Source: Amoebophrya sp. A120 (lineage: Eukaryota > Sar > Dinophyceae > Syndiniales > Amoebophryaceae). Taken from it: a stretch of 64,000 nt of DNA. Below are positions 22,701 through 37,700 of the stretch, piece by piece (within the stretch, counting starts at the first letter, position 1; the number at the start of each line of letters is the position of its first letter). Location of the stretch: contig CAJINV010000006.1 of assembly GCA_905178155.1 (NCBI GenBank), forward strand, positions 1,117,876 to 1,181,875, given 5' to 3'. The notes below the pieces were generated by a model. The model had not been told where the DNA came from and searched no databases. It saw only the letters and a list, made by a program, of their open reading frames with translations. Both the position numbers and the translations under genes were made by a program.

Positions 22701-25700
22701 GCAATTATGCATTACAAATCTCAACTCCAAGGTCAAACAGCATAACAACTTCCATTTGCCATGCTGAGGTAACTTGTAATGCAGTTACTACTAGTACGGT
22801 GCTTTTGCAATCCATGTCTCCCCTTCTACCACAATCCCTGTAACGGAAAGAGAAAACATTCCAGAAAATTTCCTCCCGCAGATCTATTTCCACGACCCCA
22901 GACCCTCGTTTTTGTATCAAATGCAAAATGTCTGGGTCTGGAAGAGTGGAACTTGTAATGCTGTCTGCGGATTCTAAAAATATCTGTGTTGCGTGCGCAG
23001 TAAGACGAGTCAGCTCGTCTTGGCACGCGGAGAGGGCAATTGTCATGCGTAATTAGCATCAAGAAGCTCTCGAAAAATCTGTGATGCTAGCACCAGCATC
23101 ACAGACCTGATGGGTCCTGAAAAATGTGCATGACAAGCCCCGACTCTTCCAGACATCCAGGGATGTTTGCAGTGCATATTTTGACCAACAGCCCCACTTT
23201 GGTGGTAATCTCGAATTTGAAGCTGTTTGGTTATGGCGTTCTCAACTGTAGTTACGTTCTCCACTCCTACATGAGTTTGTGATGCAAGAACGGCAAACGT
23301 GATATGGGGGATCTTGTGCGTCTTGCATGACAGACTTGGCACAGTAGATTCCCAGCCCGTTTGATGACCCTTCAAGAATTTGTCATGCGAAGCAGCTTGG
23401 TCGTGTCAATTCTGATAGCAATTTTGCATGGCAAGTTCATGTAACAGCTGAGAGTGTAACATTTGAGAATCCCATATTGGGAGGGAGAAGATTTTGAAAA
23501 TCACCGCCCCGTACGGCTTCGAGTGGGATTGGGATGGTATATGCAAGAAAAAAAGTGTGTAAGTGTAAATCTGTGATGCAGAAAATGCAGAACTGTTACA
23601 CTGACTTGTCATGCCGGACAGCCACGAAGTCCTCTTTTCAACATATGTGTTTTCCCTTACAAGCCACGCATGACAGGTTTTCGCTGTCATGTAAAGCAAA
23701 TTTGTGATGCTGTTAGCCAAAGAAAGTTACACTTACACAGTTTCTTTCCCTGGATATGGTAGCAAAATAAGCGACTATTGGGGCCCGTATTGGCCGACGC
23801 AGGGGAGTTACCGGCTCTGGATTGATAGTACTCTAAAAGAAGAGTTCCGAACGAATTTTACTAGCAGCTACTTGACAGAGGTGAGCAGTGCTGGAGAGAA
23901 TTTGTCGATGCAGAGACTAGTGGAGAAGAAGTACGATTTAGATTGGGCCGGACTTTCGTCATCTTCTTCGAGCATGACAAGTTCATCTTGCGGAGAGCCG
24001 ATGCGACCCACACCATCAACAGGAACTACAAGCAGTCAGCACTTTACCCCGCAGAAAAACGTGCTGCAGTGGAACAAAACTTGCGACTTCAACTATTGTG
24101 AGGAAAAATGTCCCCACCCCACAGTTGTCATGCAATTCTGCATGCCAAAAAAGTTTCTCATGCGGAGCTCAATGAGAAGCGTTTTCTATTCGCGTTTTGG
24201 AATTTATGATGCTAGAATCAGCGTGCTATGCTAGATCTGTGATGCTTCTGAACTAGCTAAACAGGATTACACTACCCGGACAAACCTGTCATGCCAAACA
24301 ACCAAAGCTGGTCGATTTGTCTAGCACATTTCCCATCTTGACTCTGGTGTGGGGATGTTTTTCATCAGGATATCAACGGGGACTTCCTCTACGGTTTTCG
24401 GTCCTGGATCTACATCCCTTTGCAGCCGCCCATCACGAGCGGGAATTTCTGGTTGGTACAGCTACTAAAACCGAAGACTTTCGCAGGTGGTTCTGGGAGC
24501 GTGGTCGGGGTTGGTGGAAGTGTGGGTCACGGAACCTTTGCCTACCGATTTCCACCGCCGCCGGTGGGGCAGATAGAGGCAGGAGGTATAGCAACGGGTC
24601 GCGCTACTGCAGAAGTTGCGGCGAATGGAGACACAGCTACAACTACTTCTGTTGCGTCGTCAGCTACAACAGGTCAACAGCAGCAACAGCAACCGAGGCA
24701 ATCCCTCTCCCACTTCCACCCGCAGATCGCGGCGATTTCCAATGTGAAAATCCAACTTTCCCCCGCCACCCCCGGCGCTCTGGCGGACTTGCAGTTTGAG
24801 TTCAAATTATCCAGAAACCTACCGGTGAATGGGTCGATTGAATTTCTGTCCCCCTTCAAATTCGAATATTTGATGGAGTACCGGAAGGATTTGAATCGTT
24901 CTACGATTCTCAAAACGTATCCACAGGAACAAATTTGCCGTACATGATGTTCGAAGTTCAAATGCTGTTTCGGCATGACAATAAAGCTGTGGCTCAATCC
25001 TATTCAGCATTGCACGTTTGGAGTGGTTCTTCTATGGGAGTAAAATTTGTGATGCATTTTGTACGTCGTGTGTGGGAAATTTGTATTGCATAAAACGGAA
25101 TACGAGTACATGCCGAGCTGCATTCTGGAAGATTTGTCGAGCACGAAACAATCGATTTCGACCATAACGGAACAACTGGCGCAGGAGATTTCACTGCAGG
25201 AAGGGGAAGTGTCCGCATTGGATGACGATCGAGTGTTACTCTTTCGCACGAGAAGCACCATGCCGTATGCGCGATATGACCGGAGTTGGAATTTACTACC
25301 AGTTGATTATATGCACTGCAAAAGGAAAAGTATCGTACTCGTAGTATTGCAATACAAATTAGCGCAGCATGACAAATGGAATTTGTCATGCTGATGTAGC
25401 TTGAACAAGAAATTTGTAATGCATAAATGCAATTCGTACGCTACGAGTGCGATACTTTTGCACAGGATAGATTACACCTGTAAAGTGATTTTTTTCATCA
25501 ACGCCGATGCAGAAGTGAACGACGCGCGAGTGCAGATCATGAGTAAAATATCTCAAGAAAAAGCTTTTCAGTGTGAACTTGTGATGCATAGAATGGAGCA
25601 CAGAACGATTTGTCTTGCTACACCTGCAAGACATTGGATTTTTAGGAGTGTTTTCCCTTTGGAAGTGCGCATGGCAAATTTTCTGTGTCATGTGTAACAA

Positions 25701-28700
25701 ACTTGTGATGCAGATCTTGCAAAGCCATCACAGTGAAACAGTTCTTCCTTTTTCGTGGGATATAAAACGGAGAAATTCGTCGCTGGGAAATATTCCTTCG
25801 CGTTGAAAGTTCGGAACCCGAATTTTTCGGTTGGAGGGGGTGGTGGTGGTTCTTTCAGCTCCAGTGCTGGTGGGGTATCGTCGCTGATCGACCTGGAAAC
25901 AACTTCGTCAAGCACAGCAGGAGGTGGAACAGCAACTACCAATCCTAACGCGAACAAAAACCCCTGGGATCTCGACTTTCAGCCCCCCGTTTCGCGTTCC
26001 GGAGAGCTCCCGTCTAGATCCGGCTCGAATCCGAGAATCACCACTGCGACCTACCTCGACGACAACGGGTTTACACGACAAAATCGTTGCGGGTACAAGT
26101 ACTGTTTCGAACTGATCACTATGTACAGGGATGCGGTGTTCATATGCAATGCAAAAGCATCGTACTAGTATGAATCGCATGACAAATTCCATCAGCATGA
26201 AAAATGGAATTTGTAATGCGGATTTAGGTTAAGAGGGAGATCTGTAATGCATGACTGCGATTACTACGAACGAGTGCGATACTTTTGCACAGGATAGGTC
26301 ATGCGCGACAACAAGATGCTGGAGTTTGACGACAGTTTGCACGAGACCACGTATCAACCGCAAAAATGTCTGGGTCTGGAAGTAGATTGCCAGGTTTGTC
26401 ATGCATATTTTGAATGACCCATGATGTCTGTGATGCCTGTTCTAGCATGACAGATTTTCAGAGTGCTTTGTGATGCCTCAAACGCATGAGAAATTATGCC
26501 CTCTCCACGTAGAACAAAGACAAACTGGAGTCCTCTTCTTGCTGGTCATGCAATACAAAACTTTTCAGAATCCAGAGACAGCATCACAAGTTTAGAATGT
26601 TCCGGACCCAGACATTTTTGCATTTGATACCACGCCGCATTTCCCGATGCTGCTGCCGAATTTGGTGACGAATTTCCCGGATTTGAAGAAGTTTTATTCA
26701 CATGTTTTCTACAAGGAACTAGAAAATGCTGATGGTGGTGATTCCGATTCGAGCACGACTCAATTGACCCGCGCGCAAATCGAGTATCCTGTGTAAAAAC
26801 GTATCCACCCCAGAGTTGTCATGTAGATTTGCGATTGCAGGAACATTTGTAATGCGCAGCGCTACGAGAGGCACTTGGACTTCCAATCGTGTCTTGGAAT
26901 CTGTAATGCTGTAAACAGGATGAGCAGATGGATTTGTGATGCGGTTGTCCTTGCTAACATGCACTACACTACGGACTCCAACTTGTCATGCGTGGCGTCC
27001 AAAACTTCTGGATTTGTGTTGCTAAGTTCCCAACTTGACTCTGGTGTGGGGACGTTTTTACATATGATATCGAGCTCGCGGCTTTCTACAACGTCCCGCC
27101 GCCACCGACAACCCTTAGCAGATCGCACTACGTCTCCTACTATGCATTGCAAATATGTTGTCTGGGTCTGGAACGCTGCAACTTGTCATGCTGAGTCTGG
27201 ACCGTGCAAAAATCTGTGCTGCAGGATGTGCACTAAGAGTTGTCCACTTGTGACCAACACGAGGGCGCGTTTCTGATGCAGAATAGGCATGATAGTGATC
27301 TCACAGAATCTGTCATGCTAGGGCCTACATTTCAGACCTCTTTGGTCATGGAAAACCTGCATGACAGGTCCTGCCCTGTTCCAGACCCAGGTATTTGTGC
27401 ATTGCATACCTACAAGTACGACGAGAGGACGAGGGTATCGACGTTTTACCCACCGTTCTCGTTAGATCGAGAACATTACTTGATTGACAAACCAACCGAC
27501 AAAGCGGTCAACTGGCTATCGCAAGAAAAAACTGCTTCACTGTAAACTTGTGATGCATAGAATGGACGAACACAGACCCATTTGTCTTGCTACACACGCA
27601 AGACATTTCGTTTTTAGCTCTGTTTTCCCTGCTTAGGAACCTCGCATGGCAAGTTTTCTTTTTCATGTGTAACGAACTTGTGATGCCAAATTGGCAAGAT
27701 CCGTACAGTGAAACACTTTTTTCTCACGATACTGGCTATCGCAGGAAAAAACTGTTTCACTGTGATGGCTTTGCAAGATCTGCATCACAAGTTTGTTACA
27801 CATGACACAGAAAATTTGCCATGCGCACTCCCCAAGGGAAAACACTCTTAAAAATCCAATGTCTTGCATGTGTAGCAAGACAAATAGTTTTGTGTTCCAT
27901 TCCATGCATCACAAGTTCACAGTGAAACACTTTTTTCTCACGATACTGGCTCCACGAGATGTACTATTCCGTGAAAGCGTATGGATGTGTCAGAACCGAA
28001 ATTGACAAAATCCAAATATTTTGTGATGCGCAAAATGTAAGTCACTGATGGCCTGTATTGCGGAGCAGGCAAATGAGACCGATTGCAAGCCTGTTTAGGG
28101 GTATGCAATCAGCTGCCAGAGTAGCATGACAGGAGCAGTCTTCTTTATTGCCTAAACAGTGTGACAGACTGGATTTGGGTGCTCCCCAAATTTGTCATGC
28201 GCCACTTGGAAACTGAGGCTCCAAGTGACATCCATTTTGTGCATCACAAATTTTTCGATTTTGTCAATTTCGATTCTGACACTTCCATAAAGCGCCGTCC
28301 ACCAAAGTGGACAAGATGCCAAAAGCGTTTTTCTACGAACCGCGAAGCTTTTCTGAAAGACGGATTTTGAATCGAGACGATCGGCCGGGGTTTTCGCAGG
28401 ATTTGGTCCTGATCTTCCAACTGGAGGGCTGGAAGGTGTGGCGGGTGGACTGGGACTTGGTTCTGGAGATCAATGACACGCTGAATGACAGCATGAAATT
28501 AACCTTTCCGGAAGACGTGTACAATGCGACGCTCTGTCCGAATTATGAACTGCAAACGTATCGTACTCGTATTCGTATAAATGCATTACAATTTTCCTAA
28601 GCATGAGAAAGGAAGTTTGTAATGCTAATGCGAGTACGATGCTTTTGCAGAGAATACGAATTGCGTCGGCGTGCAGACGGTGTACGATGTGAATCACGAA

Positions 28701-31700
28701 TATCCACAGTAAATTTCGCGTACACGACGTACAAATGCAGTCTGTGCATGACAAAACTGGGCTTCGATCCGAGTTTACCATGACAAGTGTTACACTTCAA
28801 ATTGGTCGAATTTGTGATGCATCTTGTACATCATGTACGGGAAATTTGTATTGCATAACGAATTATTGGCGAACATGACAGAAAAGGAGTGGTATTTCGA
28901 CGTGGAGTCACCAGGTGAAATAAATTCTGGCTCGCTAAATTCAGAACTGATTATCACCGCGCCGATCGGGTTTGAGTTTCCGACGAGTTGTGAAATCGGG
29001 GTGGATCTGGAAAGCGAGATTTTAGTGTACAAGGATCCGAGTTTTGATGTGACGGCGCAGGCAATTGCCGATGGGGATGCGGATGATGTGAGTGAGGTTT
29101 TTGATCCAGATTCCCATCCGGTGTTTGGTACGAATAAACATGTGCGGCAGGAGGATGCGATCACGGCGTTTGATGCGGTTTTTGGGTGGGTAGACGAGCC
29201 CCCGTTGGGAAATAACACTGGTAGTACAGCCATTGGAGGAGCTGGCGAAATTTTTGATATCACGGTGAACGACAGTACAAGCAACGTAACAGCGGCCAAC
29301 GAAACTACCGAGAATCTTACAACAAACGGTACGACAGCCGACGAATCGCCAGCAGTTTCGAAAACAAGTCTACTTTATTCCACGAAGCAGATCCTCCTCC
29401 CCCTCGGCGCGGCAAATTCCTCCGATGTGAAGCTGTACGGAAAAACGCAAACTGTTGCTGGAAGAAAAACAACCTCCGACTTCACCTGCCGAGGGTCGCA
29501 GAACGTGCTGAAAATAACCTTCACACCCTCTGGGACAACGACTGTGGTCAATAACAAACGGCTGAGATTAATTCCCGGGAGGAACTACGCAATCAGGTTT
29601 CCGGTGAAGAAGAACCCATCAATGTATCGACAGAAAATTTCCCGTACATATACAAATGCGGTCTCCGCGTGACAAAACTTGGCTGCGATCCTAGTTTAGC
29701 ATGACAAGTTTTACGTCCCAAATAGGTGCCATTTGTGATGCATCTTGTACATGTACGGGAAATTTGTATTGCATAGAATGGCTACAGGGACTACAACTAC
29801 AAATCCGCAAAACAATTTCTGGCACTTGACGTTTGTGAACCAGGAGGCGTTTGTACCCGGGTTTCAACTCGACACGTTTACGCCGATCAGCATCACGCCC
29901 ATTTCCCAGGCGATGGCGCAGTTTTCCTCGACGAGTTCTGGGACTTCTGACCAATTTACCCCGGTGAATATCCAGTTTTCAGTGCGAACCAGCCTTCCCA
30001 GTCAGAGAGAATCGGAGTTTTCCTACGGAAAATTGCTGGTCACAGCGCCCAACGGGTTTGTGTTTGAGCACTCGGCCTTGTCGGAGAACATTTTTTCCGC
30101 GAAATTCCCGTGCAGACTCGCGATGCAGGCTGTGGGCGATTGTTTGAAGTGCGGCATGCCATTCGCGGTGGAGACCTATCAGGGCGGCGGAGCAGGAGCA
30201 CAGTCTACTTCGAGAAGTAGCGGCTCAACAGGACTGTTATCGTCCATGTCGGTTTCTCAAGTCCTGGGCGCTTCTACGGAAAACAGCAATACAAATAACC
30301 CAACCTTCTATCACAAGTGCCGCACGACTTCAAATCAGCCGAACGAAGCGTCGATCCTCTTGACCGGTGAGCAGGGGCTGCACACTGTGTATGCATTGCA
30401 AAAGTATCGTACTTGTGGTAATGGCAGTGATGCATTACAATTTTTTTTCCTAAGGTAGATCCGCATGACAAATTTTTATTTCTCATGCTGAGCAGGAAAT
30501 TCAAATTTGTAATGCATTTATACGAGTGCGTGTGCTGTGCGATACTTTTGCAGTGCATACTGCAGCTACTGTGACGAAGGCGTATGAGTTACTGAACGAC
30601 CCTTCTTATCAAATGCAAAAATGTCTGGGTCTGGAAACTTGTAATGCTCAAAGTGAATGATAGACGCACTGCAATACGCAACTACGCATGACAAATTTTT
30701 TGGCTGCCATGTCTTACGTATTCCGCATGGCAAACTGCGTTTCTGCATGACAGGTAAGAGGGCTTTTTCCTGCCTACGCAACACAGATTCTCGAGTCATG
30801 CCAGACAAGCATGACAAACCTGGCAAGCTTCCAGACCCAGACATTTTTACATTCGATACTTCTAGTTCTCCGACCTACAGTCTGACGCTTTTTGTCCATA
30901 TGGAAGCGTCAGGATTGAAATCGACAAAGTGAAAGTTGAAATAATCTGTGATGCATAAAATGCAAGGCACGAGGTGACTGTCTTGCAGGGATTGCATGCG
31001 AGGCCGATTGTGAGCCTGTTTCGGGTTTGGGATAGAGCTGCTGAAGTAGCATGACAAAGGATGCCTTCTTTCGCTAAACAGCATGACAAACTGGATTATG
31101 ATGCCGTCGAAATTTGTCATGCGCCGCTTGGAAATTGGGCTTCCAACTGGTATCGGTTTTATGCATCACAAATTTTTCAACTTTGTCAATTTCAATCCTG
31201 ACAGTTCCATAGTCCAAAACCCGAGGATATTGCTTCTGAAAAAATCCACCTGGGTGATCCAGTCTTTTATCCGGGATAGGAAAAGGTCGGAAATAAAACG
31301 ATACTCGGTGTTCCAGCCCTTTGATTACTACCTCTTCCCCGGGTACGAGATCCGCGACCCCGCACCGGTTTTTTCCGTGGAGGAACCCAGTAACAAGCAG
31401 GGCGCGGTTCTCCAGTGGAAGAGCCATAAAGTGGAGTTTCTGTTCAAGGATTTCGTGAAAAATCTGGACAATGTGGAGCTGACACTACCTATTGGGTACA
31501 GTGTGGAGAATAAAACGACAATCAGTGGAGGAGAAGTCTTATCTTCCTGCTACGGGTTTGAATTTGATCCGTTTGTGATGCAGGTGCCGAATGCGAGTTC
31601 GCACTATACGGAAAAATTCAACCTGACGATGCAGGATTTGTTTTGGCTGCGGGTCGTGCGGAGGAGGATGATGGAGAACGATACACTGCACGGAACAACC

Positions 31701-34700
31701 GATAGAGCTGTTTTCTCTGTGACCACTTCGAAATGGAAGATTCCAGTCGTGAACGACAGTGAGGCAGTTTTGTTACCAGCAAATAATTTCCTCGAAAGCG
31801 TCGAAGAGGCTTTGAATACGACTACGAGTGCGGAAGCAACCACGGCGAGCAGTAGCGGTAGTACTTCTTTTAGCACGACTGGTTCCAGTTCTAATACAGA
31901 TTCTGCATCACAAGATCCGCATCACGTCCCCATTAACAACCGCGATTTATTCAACACGGTAATTTTCGAAGGAAAGGGGTTCCGGGTTAACACAACGTCG
32001 ACGGACTTCTGCTTCGTGGCGGATGGTAGTGCTGGAACAACAAGTCCACAACAGCAACTACCACAACACGAACACACGCTCCCGATCCTTCTCGACCAGG
32101 TGAAACTATTGAAGACCTGGGAGCCGTTTCCACCGGGGCTGTACGCCATTGACACACAGAGATCCGCTTGGAATACCACGATTGCGGTTGGTGGGGGCAT
32201 GAGCACTTCTAGCACAACAGGAGCTGGTGCATATGTTGATCAGCACAGCCAGAACCACATGTTGACCTTCCCCACCCGCCACGCCATCCCCTTCAACGTT
32301 TTAAACGACGACGCAAACTACGCAAAATTGAGCTACCGACCGCCTTCGATTACCAACGATTTGCAGTGGGAATTGTACAAAAGGAGCAACTTGAACAAGA
32401 GATCGCTGCTATCCTGTGCAAAAACGTCCCCACCCCATACTAGTCAGTGGCCACATAGCATATGCGTTTCTCTTCTTGTCGTAGTTCGTTCTCCTCTCGA
32501 TTCCTTTCTGAAAATTCGAAATTTCTCTGTGCTTTAAATTTGGCTTTTTCCAGTACATAAACACCCCATACTAGTCAAGTTGGCAAATCTGCAACACAAA
32601 TCTCCAAGTTTTGGGAGTTTATCCATGGCAAGCTTATCCTCGTAGTGTAATCCTGTTTACTTACCTGGTTCAGCAGCATGAGAGATCTAGCACATCAAGC
32701 CAATTCTAGCATCACAAATTCGACGACGACACGAAAAAGAACGCTTCTCGTGGGGCTCCGCATTAGAAGCATTTTCAGCATGCAGATCTGCATGACAGCT
32801 ATGGGGTCGTGGGGACTTTTTTCCTCAGGATCCCTCCATCTGGAATTACTGTACGGGACGGAATATTACGTGGATTTTTTGAACGAATTGAGGAGGAACG
32901 AAACCAATTTACTTCTAACCGCGCAGGCAATTCAACAGCAGGAAGGAGGTAATATCGCTGGTAGTACAACTACTGTCAAAGCGCCGTTTTCTGTCAACGT
33001 CTCATCCCCGTTCATCCGTGTGCCAAAAATCCCGGCAATGGGCATGAATTCCGGGGGGAGCTGGCGGATCCCGGGGAAAAAGGATTTGGAACTCAATTCG
33101 ACTTGCTCGGCTCAGGGGGCGAACGAAATCGATTTGTTGGTCAAGTTTCTCTCCAATGTGTCGATGTCGGCTAATTACGTGTACGAACAACGTACCGCGA
33201 CAACGACCACCACTACCACCGCGAGGGTTTTTATCTTTCCTTCGATACTGCTAGGATTAAATCAGGAGGAGACGGAGGAGGAAAAATTGGCGAAAGAATT
33301 GGCAAAATTGGAAGAAGAATCCCTGCCGAAATTGTGGAAGGGGTTTGTGGAAAGTGCGGAGAATCACGACAGTATTCAGAGGAAATCGGACTTCAACATT
33401 TCCAAATTCCTCCAACCCTCATCCCACGTCACCTCCGACGTGTTTTGGCTTCACTCGGAAAATTTCTGGAGCGCGGCTTTACTGGATGGAGACGTTGTGG
33501 GTGGCGTGGGCGGGGGGAACACAAAGACTTCTCTGAGTAGCAGCACAATAGACAGCACAACGTCGACCCGAAAGTACTGTGCGTTGTTACAGCTTCCGAC
33601 GAAGTTCGACCGGGTGAAGTATCAAATGTAAAAGTGTCTGGGTCTGGAAGGGTTGGAACTTGTGATGCAAACTCTGGAACACACAAAAATTTGTGTTGCA
33701 TGAGCGCCAAAAGCTGTCCATTTCTTGGCACGCAAGTAAGTAGGAAGTTTCTCATGCGGGACAGGCATTATGAGGCGTGCTCAAAACCTGTGATGCTTTT
33801 GCCTGCATCAGACGCCACTTGCGTGATCCGAAATATGCATGACAAATCTCAGAATCTTCCAGACCCAGACATTTTTACATTTGATATGAAGATCAAGGAT
33901 TTGACAGCTACTATGGTGGCGAATTTGCAGGAAACGAGGCAAATTGCGGCGGAGTTGTTTTTATGCATTGCAAAAGCATCGCACGGCCTAGTATGAATTG
34001 CATTACAAGTTTCCTCAGCATGATGCGAAATCGAATTTGTAATGCTGATTGAGCTTTAGGAAAAAGATATAAGATTTGTGATGCATAACTGCAATTACTA
34101 CGAGTGCGATGCCTTTGATGCACTGGATAGCTTTACTTAAGACGGAAGGTCTTGATCGAACAGTACTACGTTGAGGAGTTTTTCCTGGGATTCCGTGACT
34201 TTATCCAAGAAAAAAAGTGTGTAAGTGTAACTCTGTCATGCAGAACATGCAACAGAGTTACACCTGTCATGCCAGACAAGCATGAGGTGCTCTTTTCATT
34301 TGTGGTTTCCCTTACAAACCACGCATGAGAGGCTTTCTCTGTCATGCAGAACAAATTTGTGATGCTGTTCCTCCGAGAAAGTTACACTTACACACTTTTT
34401 TTCCTGGATAGACGTGAATGGGCAGTTAGGCGGGAGTTGCGGAACAGGCACGACGAGCGATGGGTTGCTAGCCAAGATCGAAAGCATTCAGGCATTCGTG
34501 CAAGCGAGGAACGAAAAGCGGGGCATCTATCCCAGTAGTACAGCCGCTTCTTCAAGTAGCTCGACCTCGAGCGGTGGTGTCTCCAACAATCAGGGAAGTG
34601 ACGCCGACCACAACACGCATTTCGAGCACCGCTATTTTCTCGAGCAGAGAGCGGAGGTTTTGGAACAAAAATTGCAGGAGGCAGAAATTTACAAGCAAAC

Positions 34701-37700
34701 GGTGCGAGATCTACACGGAATATCAACAAGCAGTGGGGATGCTTCATCTTCTATCAGAGGTGAAGATGTTGAGAAAAAGCTCGTCGCGGTTGACACGCTA
34801 CCGCTTCTTAACGCGACTACCCTGTTGACAAGTGCTGCGACATCAACGGAAAGTCAACCGCCCTCATCTCAACAAGAAGAACAGGCGCAGAGTCATTTCA
34901 ACTTCACCGCCTTCCACCTGGATCTCCAGCGCGGCAACACGGAATTCTACGCGAACTTGATGCAACTGAAACCCTCCTGCAACACGACCTACCACCGGGA
35001 AATCTACCTTCCGGATGTGAGTGAGATTTTTTTCCAAACAGATGCGATTTTAACAGATTGGGAGACGTATAAACTACAGGGTGGCACAACTAGTAGTAGT
35101 GGTGGCACTGGCACGACGATCTCTGCGGCCGCGCTTGCTGCAGGAGAAAAACAAACCCCAGAAGTCGTCGATCTCTTGCAGAAAGTGTATGGATCTGTCA
35201 GGTCTGAAATCGTCAAAGTCGAAGTGATTTGCCATGCATAAAATGCAAGGCGTGAATTGCCTCTCTTGCAGGGATGGCAAGTGAGGCAGATTGTCAGCCC
35301 GTTTGGGGTCTGCGATAGAGCTGCTAAAAGTAGCATGACAAAAGACGCCTTTTATGCCCAAACAGCATGACAAATAGGATTCCGGCGCTCCGAAACTTTG
35401 TCATGCGCCGCTTGAAAATTGGGCTTCCAACTGGTATCCATTTTATGCATGACAAATCATTTCAACTTTGTCGATTTCAAACCTGACGCTTCCATAAAGT
35501 GTGCCGGAATGTCACGAAGCCTGCAGGATCGGCTACTTCTTCTTCCAGTGGTGTTGCTACTTCTTCTGGAGCAGCACTGACCAGCGAGGACCATTATGTT
35601 CTCCACCGTGCCTGCACTCACACGGCGGAAATTATAGAGATTGCCGCGGCGGGGAACGACACAACTTCTAACAGTGGTAGCGGAGCAGGCGGTACAGCTG
35701 CCTCCTTGAATGCTGGTTTGAGCACTTGTGAAAAGAGATTCTTTTTTCAGAACAGTGGAGAGCGTGGAGGTCCACCAGGAGGCGCAGGAGATGCGTCGGG
35801 GGCCACAACAGCTGCAGTAGATGTTGACACAACGCTCTACCAGCCCTGGGAAGGTAACGAAACTGGGACAGACAAAACTTTTTACCACCGGCTGGATTAC
35901 GGCTCCCAGGGTGGAACATCAAGACCTGCAGGGGGCGACAGCTCGGCAGATGAACCAAGTGTAAAAAGCAACGGCTTGAACCTCGTACCAGTAGAGGAGC
36001 TAAGTTCTTTTCCTTACGCTGCCGCAATACAAGCGTCGTCAACGGGTGGAGGTGGTTCTTCTACTTCACTGGAACAGCCCAGCAACACTATCGTCGATCC
36101 TTCCACGACCTCCACACTAGAGAGCATCCAAGCAGCCCATTTGAGCGAAATGGCGACCCACTGGGTCGCGAGCTCGAAACTGCGCAGTTCGTCCGGGGCG
36201 GTTGTCCCACAAACCACCGCGCTGCCGATAGTACAGAAGATCCCTGTTGCTAGCTCATCTAGCACGACCAGCATTACAGGACCTGGCTCTGGTAGCATTT
36301 CAGCAACACAAACTCCTCGTCCGCTGAAGTTTTTCGAACTCCGCCTCCCGTTCCTTTTCAACGTGACATTTTCTGCCCAGGAAATGGAATTTATCCTCTG
36401 CAAAAGTATCGTACTCGTATAAATGCAAGTCCTGCATTACAAATCTTTTTCTTTTTAAGGTAAGTCAGCATTACAGATTTCATTTCTCATGCTGAGGAAA
36501 TTTGTAATGCATTTATACGAGTACGATACTTTTGCAGTTTATAAAATTTCAGGAATTGCGAAACTTCTACGTGCGGGAATACCCGGTGTGTAAAAACAAC
36601 CAGCTCTCCTGGCCCGCGGTGTCGAAATTACACCCGAGGTTGCTGGCAATGACAACGACTTCTGGTTTACCAAACCCGTTGTACGAGAAGAACTTTCAGT
36701 GGAGTTTTTACATAAGATTCCAAAACGCCGCGGCGAAGCTGTCCGAGCATGAGAATTTCTGGTTTGTGAAACATTACCGACCTTTGGAGACGACGTTGAA
36801 GAAATTCGGTTCCACAGTCACGGAATTACAAGACCTAATCGCCCCACCAACGACGATGGTCTCGTCCGGTAGTGGTCAAGTGCAGCAGCTCACCCCGGCG
36901 GCAGCACAAAGTTTTACTGCGAATCAGCTATCGACGTACTACACGCGATTGTCAGAGCGAGCGTTTCAATCGTGGATCATCCAGTCGCAACTCTACGCGA
37001 TCTATGCATTGCAAATATGTCTGCGTCTGGGTCTGGAAAGAGGAGAACTTGTGTTGCATGTGTTGCATTCCTGAAAAATCTGTATTGCATATTAGCCACC
37101 AAACGCACAAGGACTCTTTTGTGATGCAAAAACGCAGCTTGTCATGCGTGCTACGCATCAGAAGGCACCAAGTACTTAAACTTCTCATGCAGCTTTGCTG
37201 CACTTGAAGGCACCAGACTTATCCATGCTTTAGCATCACAAGTTCCAGACTCAGACACATTTGCACTTGATACGATCCGAGTGGAATTCACCTCCGGGAC
37301 CTTTGACAACGCAACGTTAGAGATGGAGTTCATGTCCAGGAGTACGTCAGATGAACTCCGGTGGGTCGCGCGATATGATCCCGTGGAAAAGCTAGCGTAC
37401 TCGTACTGGCAGTTGTAATCATGCAACACAAATCTCGTTCCTATGGTAGATTTCAGCACGACAAACCCAATATTTCATGCTGTGCAATAAATTGGTGATG
37501 CAACAAGTACCACGTACTAGTACGTTCCTTCTCCAATGCATACATGAAGCCCAGCCGGCTTCGATTTTGGAAAGACCACGGTGGAGTCCCTTGGGGTGCC
37601 GATGAGCCAAGAATATGAATTGCAAATGTATCGTACTCGTAGGAATTGCAGTTATGCATTACAAATCTCCGTCCCAAGGTAAAAGAGCATGACAAATTCC

